A stretch of DNA of 64,000 bases from Macrolepiota albuminosa (taxonomy: Eukaryota; Basidiomycota; Agaricomycetes; Agaricales; Agaricaceae), in contig JAMWFC010000029.1 of NCBI GenBank assembly GCA_027475525.1, positions 806,001 to 870,000 on the forward strand, given 5' to 3'. Shown here piece after piece: positions 43,395 to 54,340 of the stretch (position 1 is its first letter; each line of letters opens with the position of its first letter). The notes beneath the pieces were generated by a model. It was not told the origin of the DNA. It did no database searches and saw nothing but the letters and a program-made list of their open reading frames with translations. The translations under genes were made by a program, and so were the position numbers.

Positions 43395-44729
43395 CACATC
43401 TAATAAACACAGAGGTTACTCCTCAGTCTCCATATAATGACTCTATTCACATACCTAATAAACACAGAGGTTACTCTATAGTATGCATAAGTTAGTTTGT
43501 TCATTATTCTCTAGGTAAACTGTGTGCTCACCCTCAGTCTCCATATAATGACTGAGGGTGATTGTCGCTCCCATCCATATAATATATTCTCATATTTTCC
43601 ATCCAGCCCTGAGTGTGACCCTGACAGTAACAATCAGTGTGCACAGTGCTATGACGCATGTGAATCTCAACACTCCTCACCATGGGCAATGATTAGTCGA
43701 CTCCTCCTTGCATAGAATACTGGGTTATCCCTAAGATGTCACAAAGCCTAGTGAACTGCAGAGTGGCTAGTGCCTTCGTCAAGATGTCTGTGACATTGTC
43801 CTTGGTGTTAATGTAGCGAACAACAATTTCTTTCGATGCAACATGTTCCTGTAAGAAATGGTATTTTATATCAACATGTTTGACATGCTAGTGGAGCATA
43901 GGATCCTCTGAGAGGTTAATTGCTGAATTGTTATCGCAGAGGATTGTTGTCACGCCCTCAGATGCATACCTGAGTGCTTTAAGTAGTGAGCACAGCTATA
44001 TACACTCCTGGGTAGCCTCAAAGGCTGCCATATACTCTGCCTCACAAGATGAGGCTGCTACCATTCATTGTTTATGTATTGCCCAAGAGATTACTCCAGA
44101 CCCCAAAGTCTATGTGTAGCCACCAACACTCCTCCTTGTGTTGAGGCAATTTGCTCAATCAGAGTCTGTGAACCCAATCAACTGGACTGGGTTTTGAACC
44201 CCAGAGATATACCCAAAGTTCTAGTCCCTTTCAGGTATCACAGCATTTGTATAGCAGCATTCCAGTGTGTATAGGTAAAATAGTCAAGATATTGTGAAAG
44301 TTGCTGCATGGCATACTGAATATCTGGTTGTGTAGAGACTGCTAACCACAATAAGTCTCCGACTAGCTATCTGTAAAGTAGACAAGCAATTCTCTCATGG
44401 TCTATGTCTGGTAACATTGTCAGATCTACTCATCATAGTTTTGTTCCTGGATCCATTGGGGTGGAGAGTGGTGTAGTGCTTTCTTGTCCAAACTGTTGGA
44501 TGAGCCTGTCAATAAGAGTTGTTTGTGACAGGTGTATCTGATTTTTCTCCTGCTTCCAGTTTACAGCAATTCCCAGTATATGCTTTGGTATGCCCAGATC
44601 CACTATAGTCCATGTATTTGCCATCTGCCTCTTGAATTGCTTGCTCGCCCTCACAGTGCTAGAAATTGCGAGGAAATCATCAACATGCACCCCTACAATC
44701 ACTGTACCATCTTCAGTCATTCTATAGTA
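43395..44729 (-). pseudogene. Ty1/copia RT-RNase H remnant (downstream half)
   Basis: Minus strand. RT at 44720-44433 includes VGVHVDDFLAISSTV and ILGIAVNWKQEKNQIHLSQ, typical copia palm and connection sequence. RNase H follows at about 44110-43700, recognisable as EATQECIQL, LCDNNSAINLS and INTKDNVTDILTKAL, with stops. LTR-like bases lie at 43395-43690. The upstream half continues beyond the Tc1 insertion at 46340. Confidence 0.75.
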
Positions 44730-44731
44730 TA

Positions 44732-46337
44732 CAGTGGCTCAAAAAACTGTCCCAATGTTTCATACTTTTTGAAAGATGACATTGGCATGAAGGATGGGAA
44801 GTACATAAAATTCTGATTAAATCATGTAAAATACTATGGCATCGTAGCTACAAAATGAATCTAGGTTTATGTAATCAAGATCAAAACTGATGGAGCAATA
44901 GCCATTTTAAAATATTCACTCATTGGGACAGTTTTTTGAGCATCTCTAATTTTAGTATCTAGTACTTTGTATGTCCTCCATTTGCCTTGATAACTGCTTG
45001 AATCCTTCTAGGCATGTTTTCTATTAGTCTTTGGCATACCTCTGGTGGTATTTCATCCCACTCCTTTGCAACCCTCTCTCATAATTCATGCACACCATAA
45101 GGAGGTGTTTCATATTGCCTAAGTTGCTCTTTGAGGTACTCCCAGAGATGTTCAATAGGGTTGAGATCAGAGGATTGGGCTAGCCACCAAAGAACATTAA
45201 AGTTGTTGTCCTCAAACCACTTGTCAGCCCTCTTGGAGTTGTGTTTGGAGTCATTGTCCTGTTGAAAGTAGTGGGCACCCTCCTCCATCTCCAACTTCTC
45301 AAAGTTCTCCTTTGCTCCATCATCTAAAATTTCACAGTACTGCTCTGCATTCATGATCCCCACCACCTCTACAAGCTTTTCTACCCCATTCCAACTCATA
45401 CAGCCTCATACCATGAGATTATTCCCTCCTCCATGCTTCACAGTAGATGTAGTTGTTCGGTCTGAAATGTCTTCTCCTTGTAGCTTCCACACATACTGCT
45501 TCCCATCTGACCCAATCCTGTTAATCTTTGTCTCATCTGTTCACAACACCCTTTTCCAGTCCTCTATAGTCCAGTTCTGATGCTTCTGAGCCCATTTAAG
45601 CTGTAGTTGTCAATGTTTAGCTTTGAGCATAGGAACTTTTCTCTTGGTAGCAGACCAATACCCCTCCTTCTTCAACACATTCCAGACAGTCTTGGAAGAG
45701 ACAGGGTTGGAAATGATGTTGTTGATAAAATTAGTGGCCTGGACAGCTGTATCAAGTCTCCCAGTTGAGATTTGTCGAACAATAGCCTGTTTATCACATG
45801 GAGTAAGCTTAGCAGGATGGCCTCCAGGATGGTTTTCCTTGTCCATCTCCAACTCTCTACCAATCCTCCTAGTAGTAGACTTCCCTAGACCAGTTTGAGC
45901 CCCAATCTGACCAGAGAATACCCTTGAGCAAGAAGAGAAACAACAGTAGAGTGTTGTGCAGAAGGAATAGGTTTCATGATAGTGGTTGAAGGTCAAGATG
46001 TGGTTCAACCAGCTTGAACTACTCCCAAATATATCTAAACATGGTCACATGACTTTGTTTATATTTTCACATGCAACTTACTCTTTATTTCTGAGTAAAA
46101 TAGGGATAAACCTGAAAAATTAGAGATGCTCAAAAAACTGTCCCAATGAGTGAATATTTTAAAATGGCTATTGCTCCATCAGTTTTGATCTTGATTACAT
46201 AAACCTAGATTCATGTTGTAGCTACAATGCCATAGTATTTTACATGATCTAATCAGAATTTTATGTACTTCCCATCCTTCATGCCAATGTCATCCTTCAA
46301 AAAGTATGAAACATTGGGACAGTTTTTTGAGCCACTG
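44732..46337 (-). mobile_element. Tc1/mariner transposon, full-length but inactive
   Basis: 1606 bp, flanked by TA (44730-44731 and 46338-46339), with terminal inverted repeats of about 220 bp starting CAGTGGCTCAAAAAACTGTC. The outer and inner edges of each repeat both carry a GGGACAGTTTTTTGAGC-type sequence. It sits inside the RT region of the copia element. Confidence 0.9.
44959..45977 (-). pseudogene. Tc1/mariner transposase, inactivated
   Basis: Minus-strand transposase: ATG at 45977 (MKPIPSAQHSTVV), helix-turn-helix region TGLGKSTTRRIGRELEMDKE, second DNA-binding region WNVLKKEGYWSATKRK, DDE core with TDETKINRIGSDGK, YFQQDNDSKHNS and SDLNPIEHLWEYLKEQL, ending PRRIQAVIKANGGHTKY. One frameshift near the N-terminus. 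Four TGA codons (KH*QLQ, VL*TDE, MV*GCM, HEL*ERV), at least three in positions where Trp is usual, i.e. TGG-to-TGA. This pattern fits C:G-to-T:A decay. Confidence 0.85.
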
Positions 46338-46339
46338 TA

Positions 46340-48227
46340 TGCATGCCTCACAGGCAAGTCTTGTAAATCCCCAACTGCGCATCTATTCATCTAATGTCTT
46401 GTTCCAAATTTGCCCTGCCTGCTTCATACCATATAGACCCTTAACCAACTTAAAAACCCACTTTTCCTTTTCTTTTTTTTTGAACCCTCTCAGTTGCTCC
46501 ATGTACACCCTCTCATCTTCAGGTAAGATTTTATTTAAGAAATCAGTCTTGATGTCAATTTGACTGGCTTCCCATCCTAGGGAGGCTGCTAAATGCAGTA
46601 GTATTCTCCAGGATTCTGCACATGCTGTAAGTAAGGTCGTACGTGTATAATCTTTGCCATATATCTGATTAAATTCTTGTACAACATGTCAAGTCTTGAA
46701 CCTGGTGATCTTCCCATTTTCATCACGTTTTACAGCAAAGACCAGCCATCCTTTTAGGACTCAGTGTCTATGTGGTACATCCTCTTGGGGAAATAAGGTT
46801 CAGACACCCATCTCCTTGAGAGATCTCAACTCCTCTTGACATGATTCAGTCCATCTCTCCCTATTCACAGAACTCTGTGCTTCCTCCCATGTCCTTGGAG
46901 CCTTGAGATCCACCCTAGGTAAGATGTACTGCATGTCTTTGTCTGCATTAAAGGCTGAGAGTATTTGCTCAAGGTCAGGTTCTTGCTCAACATTCTCTGC
47001 TCCTGGACCCTCTTATTGCTCATCAGCTATTGCTCTCTGCTCTCTGCTCAATTCTCTCCTGTCTAACATGCTCCACAGCTTCCCTGGACTTCTTCACTGC
47101 CTTGTCTGTGCAAGATTCCCAATCTTGTCTTGGGTGGGCCTTTTCTGTTGGGATAATTGTCCTTGTCAACCATCATAGTTGTGGTTGAGGTGTTGGTTCT
47201 CCTTTTTGTTGATGATCTTCTGCTGCTTGTCCATGAACTGCTGGGGTGTCAACCATTTGTGGATTGATTACCAGGCCAGGGACTTTTGGGGTGTCATTGT
47301 TGTTGTCTGCAGGTGTAGATGATATTGAGATATGAACTGCACGTTCAGCGATCAAGGTCATGTCTGGAAAGTTGGTGTTGTTTGGGTCTTCAACGTTTAG
47401 CGTGGGTTCATTGCTGAGTAAGGGGGATGGATGATTATTGTGGCTATCTATGAACTTGATGTGATATGTGCTGTAAACTTTTCTAGTAGTGCGGTCATAA
47501 CAATGATACAACTTTGAGTTAGTATCATATCCGACAAGCACACATTCAATCGAATGCTTGAATATCTTGGGATTATGTTGGTTCAGAATGAGGACAAATG
47601 CTCAACAGCCAATCTCTCAAATGTATGAATATGAGGGTTTCTTTCCATATCACAGCTCATCTGGTGTTACATCTTGGACAGCTGAGGTCTTTGTCTTTCT
47701 ATGAAGGTGTGCAGCTATTAAATAGAACTCGTCCCATAGAAAAGGTGGACATTTTGCAATGATTTTCATTGCATGTGCCTTTCCTCCTAATGTGCAGTGC
47801 ATCCTCTTGACTCTGCTCATATGTGCTGACATATAAGGTGGTCCAACTTCCAAAATAATACCCTTTTGCCAATACCATTCTTTATGATGCTCTCCATTGA
47901 GCTCTCCCAGTTTTGTTTTCATGTGCAAGAATCCAAGCCTTAAGTTCATTGAAACTGTCATCCTTCAATTTTAGTGAGATTGACTATGGTTTATTTGTGC
48001 AATCATCAACAATATTCATGATGTAGTTATTCCCTGTGTGAGATGTAATTGCTGCTGGTCCTGTTAGATTTACCCAGACTTTTTCTAATCTCATCTTTGC
48101 TCTATGCCCTTCCCCTTCCTCACGCTCCTTTGGTACCAGTGTCCTGGTCTGTTTACCAAGGATATATTGGTCACACTTGGAAGGTTTGGAAGGGAATGTA
48201 GAGGGCATATCTTCAATTATGCTATAA
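46340..48227 (-). pseudogene. Ty1/copia integrase and RT remnant (upstream half)
   Basis: Minus strand, continuous with 43395-44729 apart from the Tc1 insertion. Integrase at 48208-47650: GPAAITSHTGNNYIMNIVDD is the core start, then RMHCTLGGKAHAMKIIAKCPP and WDEFYLIAAHLHRKTKTS. The GAG-like post-integrase linker (VGYDTNSKLYHCYDRTTRKV) is at 47541-47173. RT fragments 47150-46360 (QVDFKTDFLNKI-type and EDERVYMEQ-type coding, with stops). Decayed. Confidence 0.75.
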
Positions 48228-48597
48228 GGGCAACCTCTAGAGGCTGTGGCTCAGTCACACAGCTAGCAGAGAGAGATCCAAAGTGTATTAGAGTATGTAC
48301 TGACAATATCATAATAACTACTCATCTGGCAGAGGGAGATCCAAAGGAAACAAGTCTAGGGATTTCCTATGCCAAGTTGGACACTTCTGGGACTTCTGAA
48401 GCATGGGAAACAACTGTACAGTATAACAAAACCTTAAAAACTCGAAAATTGACTAACCAAACAACTGTGCAAACAAGGCAGGAAAACTCTGGACTTTAGA
48501 AGTCAGAAAGGCAAGCTCCAGGTTATATAAGCAGTCTGGAAGCAGTGCTGAAGGGCCCACACTTGTCTGAATGGTAGCTAAAGAACCAGAGCACATC
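48228..48597 (+). repeat. LTR-C copy, 3' truncated
   Basis: TAAGGGCAACCTCTAGAGG... to AAAGAACCAGAGCA, abutting copia integrase on the left and a gypsy gag remnant on the right. Confidence 0.65.
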
Positions 48598-49209
48598 TCT
48601 CTGGACTGTCGGCCAGCATTGTTGCCATCTGAGAGGTCGATTTTCCTCCCTCGGTAGGCACCTCATATGAGGCACCATACTGGGGCATTGCGCCCCAAGC
48701 TTCCATTCAAGCTGGGGAGTATGGCATCATTGCTGGCACACCAGCCATGTCAGGGTAGTGTGCCAGGTCCATAAACTGGGGCAAAGGATGTGCCTCCATT
48801 GGCCCTGTTGCTAGTATAGGGGCAAGCTACCTCTATCCTGACATTGCTTGGAGGCTAAATAGTCCCCCATACTAGGCCTGTTGGGATTGGCCCTCAGCGT
48901 GATGTGGCGCATAAGTGCCCTGTGCTATCTGACAAGGCAGAAAACTGTCTATGGGTGCGTTTTGGGGCATAAAGTTGCCTTGCATGAGTTGTTGTGGCGG
49001 ATAGCCACTGATTACTAGCTGCTGTGGCGAGTAGCCTTCTGCTGTGAGAAGCCCACAGCCTGTTGCGATTGTCTCCACTGGGGCATATTTTGGGTCAGTG
49101 GAGGAGCCATCTGCCCCCTCCCTTCAGCTGACGGTAAGACCAACAGCGCAAGCTTAAACTGCTGCTGATGCTGCTGCTGCTTACTACTGTCCACAGGCAT
49201 GTTATCCAT
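48598..49209 (-). pseudogene. Gypsy-type gag N-terminal remnant, Gln-rich
   Basis: Minus-strand frame from ATG 49209 (MDNMPVDSSKQQQHQQQFKL) continuing, with stops and shifts, to about 48600 through Pro/Gln/Met-rich sequence (YPPQQLMQGNFMPQNAP; MEAHPLPQFMDLAHYPDMAG). Composition resembles N-terminal Gag of agaricomycete gypsy elements. Its position downstream of a family B integrase suggests either a second element or rearrangement. Confidence 0.45.
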
Positions 49210-52200
49210 GGTTGAGGAAAGAAAGGAAAAAAGAAATTTTGAATTTTAAGATGTGTCTTAGCACAGTTGCTGACCAACTCAGCCAAGCTGTGATCAGTAC
49301 TGCTGATCAAATTAAGCGCCAGTGCGCTTACCTAACTGATGTGGGCGCCTAACACCCTTCAACTCCAAATAATGGTCAAGTGCTGCCAGCTTGGAGCAAT
49401 GGAAGTATGGCTCCCATGTTTTATACCTCAAACTTGAGCATATTCTGCTCAGTCCACTGGTGCTCTATGATGCACTCAATAAACCATTTGTCATTGTCTC
49501 ATGCTCCAAAGTCATAGGGGCCCAGAGTTGCCCTGTTAGGGAACAACACGTTGTTGGACACACTATATGGTTGCAACAGCAACACATGAAACTTTGCAAC
49601 GGTGGCAGCTCCAGCACATAGTTGGAGGTGCTTGGCTCTGCATTTAGCATGCAGTATGGGCCTACCTATCTTGGGCAAAGTTTACTTGCCTGTCCCTTGG
49701 AAAGCCTCAGATTATGCATTGACAGGTAGACCAATGCTCCCACTGATATTGGCAGATCTGTTTGCCTACGGTGATTGGCGTTTTTTGCCTAAAAGACTCA
49801 CATCTCAATAATGGCATCATGCGCCACCGCAATGTTCTCCAGGGCCTGCCTGGCAAACTCAACTATGCCTTGGTGGGCTACCACATCCATACAAATTTTG
49901 TGCAGCATGGAGGGCAAGTACCCTCCATAAAGCTCAAAGAGTGCATACCCTGTTGTCTCCAAAATACTCACATTAATCACAAGCTCAGTGAGTGGACACC
50001 AGTCCACCCAGTCTTTTTGATCAGGGCAAACAACTGTCCTCAGGATCTGACCTATACTGCAGTTGGCCTGCTTAGTCTGCCCATCCGTTTAAGGATGGAA
50101 TGAAGTCAATATGAGGAGCCTAGCTCCTAACAGCTTGTGGAGTTCTCTCTACTATTGCGACGTGAATTTTGAGTCATGGTCGCTCACAATGGTACTAGGC
50201 AGCCCATGCAGCCTAATGATCTTCCTGAAGTAGATCTACGACAGCTCCTTAGCCGTCAACGTTGTGCGCACCAGTATAAGGTGCACCATGCTCATTATGC
50301 AACATATCACCATCCAGAGGTAGTCAAATCCTCTAGACTCTGGAAAGGGACCTACAAAGTCCATTTCAATGGAGTCCCAAGGCTTTATCAGCATGGGTAG
50401 CTGGTGTAGCTTCCCAGCTAGAGATCTAGGAGACAACTTTGCCCTCTGACATGCTGCACATAATGCACAAAACTTGGTAACCTCCTGGGCCATGCATGGC
50501 CACCAATACCACCTACAGATGTATCTTAATGTCTGTGTAGCACCAAAGTGCCCCACTAGGGCATGAGCCTGGTCCAGTACCCACGTTACAATAGTTCACA
50601 TACAGGGAAGGCAAACCACTGCCACTCCTTGATGGTTCTCTGTCATGATCAGTCTGTCAGGCCCCGGCCTAAACCAAGGGTGATTGTTAGGATTGATGAT
50701 GATTTCGGTAAAGAGGGAGTCATGTCCATACTCCCACACCACTTTCATACATAAGTTGTCGTTGCCCAGGCTAGCTAGGATGAAGGCAATTTGCCTTCTA
50801 GCATTTCAGCCAGAGTAAAGGGTTGATCAGGGTGCTCGGGTTCTTCAGCTGATGCTGGTTCCATGACTTCATGCTTCTTGAGCAGCTGGGCGGCTAAGTC
50901 CTGCTCCTCATGCTGCTTCCTGAGGCGAGTACTTCGCCTGCATTTGTCATTATTGCGCATACATCCAGGACATGTTCCCTGATCTCTTGGTATCAGTGAT
51001 AGGCTTCTACTCGGACTGAGCGCATCAAGAGACATTATAGGCCGACCAACACTTGACACACTAGAGACTCTAGCGACCAGCCTTGGGTACAGAGCAGCCC
51101 TAGCGCAGGCGCTCTATGGCAAGACTTATCCATTCATCTCAATCACCAGTATCAGCCCCTCAGCGCCCTCCACTCAGTTACTTTGAAGACCAAGAAGGCT
51201 CAGAACTCATAGCGCTAGCACAACGGCAGGAGGTGACTCTGACCAAACCCCGATCAGTACTGAAAGGAGTTAGCAACTGGCGCTGTCAATCACCGAGGCA
51301 CCTCAATCAGAAGTCTAAAGGAATCAATGACGACGAGACAGGATACACGCAGACCCGACATTTAAATCTATCAAAAGATGGTACAATGTTTAGCGCCGGA
51401 ATTAGCGCTTACGGCGTCTGTTGAGGATTCCCTGACCATACCCCGGGATGGCATGGCCAATTAAATTACATCAAAAAGTGAGCAAACTCGTACCACTTCT
51501 AAGTAGTTTTAGAGTCGCCATTGGTCGCCGTCACCCATGTGCTGCAGGTCGCCGTTGACAGGTGGCCATTAGCTACAGTCACAAAGAGAGGCGCTAATTG
51601 GTAGCGCCGTCAATGGACTTATTTTGGAAATAATGTAGCGCATAGTATAAAAACTAGCTACTTGCCATGTATATAACAACGAATCGTAACCTCTTGAGCA
51701 CCCAGTTACACTTAGCATTCAAATCGCGCTAGCATTGCCTGACTTTGTCACCAAGTTTGGCGCTAGCTTCGTCTATCTCGTCTTTGTTGTTTATGGTGCC
51801 ACCTATGGGCACGCTACGCTGCACTATTCGTCTTATTCTCTATAACTTCTCCTAAACTACGACACTTCCCACTTGCTAAGCACCCGAGGCGCTATCATCT
51901 AGCACATCACCCTATCACCTCTGCTCAAGCACACCGGGACCCTGCCGGGACTCCTCATAAACCTGTACGCCAGGCGCTGGAGACGGCATTGTACTGCGTA
52001 TACGTCCAGCGCACCCAACCACAGTTGGCGTCATCATTGGTAGAGAGGGAGATCCTTCCTGTTACTCTCAAAGTAGCAAGACAGGCAGTCCGCCACTTTA
52101 TTGAGTTCACTTTTAACATAGGTGATGTTGAACTGGTATCTCAACATGTAGTCAATCCACCGTCGCTGACATGGTAACAAGTTCACCTGAGTTTTGAAGA

Positions 52201-53125
52201 ACTCAAGCACCTTGTGATTGGTTATAATATGGATGGGGTATCCCATCAGCTTATCCTCCCACTTGAGGAGGGCCTTGAGAATAGCTAGGGTCTCTAGCTC
52301 ATGCACAGCATAGTTTTGCTGGGCGGTCGTGAACTTCTTTGACATGAACCTGGCTGGCCAGCAAGTTTGCCAGCCACTCCCCTGGCCATACATAGCACTG
52401 ATGCCTGTCTTAGACGTGTTGCAAATGAGCCAAATAGGCTTGTTTTGTCTAAGGTCAATTGGTCAAATTACTGGAGTCTTTATACAGATTTGTTTGACCA
52501 TTTCAAAGCACCGCTGGTGCAGCAGCCTCCAATTGAATGGTGACCTGTTCTGCATCATGGCCATTAGTGGCCCGGTATAAGCAGTAACATTGGGCAAGAA
52601 GCTCAATATATAGTTGACAAGGCCAATGAACCGTTGGATGTCATTGTAGTTTCATGGCATGCACCACTTCCAAATGCGGTCAAGCTTGTCCTGATCAGAG
52701 TGTATACCCCGTTCATCAATAACATGCCCTAGGCAGTCTATACTTTGAGCATAAAGCTCACACTTTTTCCATTTCAAGTACAGCTTGTACTTGCATAGTT
52801 GTTCGAATACGACTCTGAAGTGCTGCTCATGCTCCTCCATGGAATCCGAATAGATGAATATATTATCTAAGTAGACGTGCATAAAGCATCCTATCACATC
52901 TCAAAATATAGAGGTTATTAACCTCTGAAAGGTTGCGGAGGCATTATAGTCCCCAATCTGCATTATGTTGCTTGTAAACATGCCCATGATCGAGGCAAAC
53001 ACGGTTTTGGATATATCTTTAGTGCAAATGCGCACCTTCTTATAGGCATCAGTAAGATCAATCTTTGAGCGATACTTCACTTGCACCACGTCTTTCCAGA
53101 TCACCTCCTGATCTGGTAAAGGAGT
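49210..53125 (-). pseudogene. Decayed gypsy family B pol (RT, RNase H, integrase)
   Basis: Minus-strand pol remnant. RT at 53104-52652 (KYRSKIDLTDAYKKVRI; FMHVYLDNIFIYSDSMEEH, where the catalytic YLDD reads YLDN). RNase H at 52393-52034 (FMSKKFTTAQQNYAVHELE). Linker 51059-50775. Integrase HHCC and core start at 50556-50236 (MGHFGATQTLRYICRWYWWP; MDFVGPFPESRGF); core end and tail at 50080-49465 (DGQTK-type motif, ELYGGYLPSML, NYVLELPPLQ). An LTR-like or other insertion may occupy about 51060-51985. Many stops. Same family as 11102-14884. No active enzyme. Confidence 0.75.
51060..51985 (+). repeat. Insertion inside gypsy B pol, possibly LTR plus 3' end of another element
   Basis: Separates RNase H from the integrase linker. 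GCGCTA-rich. Starts of interest: TGTTGAGGATTCCCTGACC at about 51420, a TATAAAAAC box near 51648, and a 102-codon plus-strand frame before it (51116-51424). Looks like LTR-type sequence, but I could not define both ends. Confidence 0.35.
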
Positions 53126-53132
53126 TACATCA

Positions 53133-53255
53133 GGTTGGATGCTTCTGAAGCCTCTGAAGCATAGAAAACAACTGTATAGTACAACAAAACCTTAAAAACT
53201 TGAAAATTGCCTAAATAAACAAGTGCACAAATAAGGCAGGAAAACTCCAGACTTT
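53133..53255 (+). repeat. LTR-C fragment
   Basis: CAGGTTGGATGCTTCTGAAG to about AAACTCCAGACTTTT; the middle part of LTR-C, truncated at both ends. Confidence 0.6.
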
Positions 53256-53257
53256 TT

Positions 53258-54340
53258 GGCCTTCAACCACTATCATAAAAATTACTTCTTCTGTACAATG
53301 CTCTGCAATTGCTTCTCTTCTTGCTGAAGGGTATTCTCTGTGCCAAATTGAGGCTAAAACTAGTCTAGAAAAGTCTACTATTGGAAAAATTGATAGAGAG
53401 TTGAAGTTGGACAAGGAAAACCATTTTAGATGCTATTCTGTTAAGCTTATTCCATATGATAAATAGGCTATTGTTTGACAAATCTCAATTGGGAGACTTG
53501 ATACAGCTGTTCAGGCCACTAATTTTATCAACAACATTATTTCCAACCTTGTCTCTCCTCAGACTGTCTGAAATATGCTAAAAAATGAGGGGTATCAGTC
53601 TGCTATAAAAAGGAAAGTTTCTATGCTTAAAGCTAGACATCAGCAACTATGACTTAAATGGGCTTGGAAGCATCAGAACTAGACTGTGGAGGACTGTAAA
53701 AGAGTGTTATAAACAGATGAGACAAAGATTAAGAGGATTAGATCAGATAGAAAGCAGTATATGTAGAGGCTACAAGGATAATGCATTTCAAACTGAACAA
53801 CTACATCTACTGTGAAGCATAGAAGAGAAAATAATCTCATGGTATGGGGCTGTATGGGTTAAAATGGGGTAGAAAAGCTGGTAGAGATGGTGGGAATCAT
53901 GAATGCAAAGCAGTATTGTGAAATTTTAGATGCTGGAGCAAAAAAGAGTTTTGAGAAGTTGGAGATAAAGGAGGGTGCCTGCTATTTGCAACAAGACAAT
54001 GACTACAAACACAACTCCAAGAGGCTGACAAGTGGTTTGAAGACAACAACTTTGATGTTCTCTAGTGGCCAGCCCAATCCTCTGATCTCAACCCTATTGA
54101 ACACTTCTGGAAGTACCTCAAGAAATAGCTTAGGCAGTATAAAATACCTTCTTATAATATGCATGAATTGTGAGAGAAAGTTGTAAAGGAGTGAAATAAA
54201 ATACATATGCCAAGAAGTGATAAAAAGCATGCCTAGAAGGATTCAAGCAGTTATCAAAGCAAATAGAAGACATATAAAGTACTAGATACCAAAATTAGAG
54301 ATGCTCAAAAAAGTGTCTCAATGAGTGAATATTTTAAAAT
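53258..54340 (+). pseudogene. Second Tc1/mariner transposase copy, plus strand, decayed
   Basis: Homologous to 44959-45977 in opposite orientation: matches to TFINNIISN, the DDE-core piece MVGIMNAKQYCEILDAGAKK and QQDND are visible, with frame changes and stops. After the transposase comes the inner edge of the terminal repeat (AGATGCTCAAAAAAGTGTC, about 54297). The repeat is then interrupted at about 54341 and resumes at about 56206. The 5' terminal repeat is missing. Confidence 0.7.

Noticed and set aside
43395..48227. LTR-C copies at 42961-43385 and 48228-48597 as the LTR pair of the copia element
   Set aside because: They are in opposite orientations, while a real pair must be in the same orientation.
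51116..51424. 102-codon plus-strand frame as a host gene
   Set aside because: It sits inside decayed gypsy B pol and next to LTR-like sequence, with no recognisable domain.
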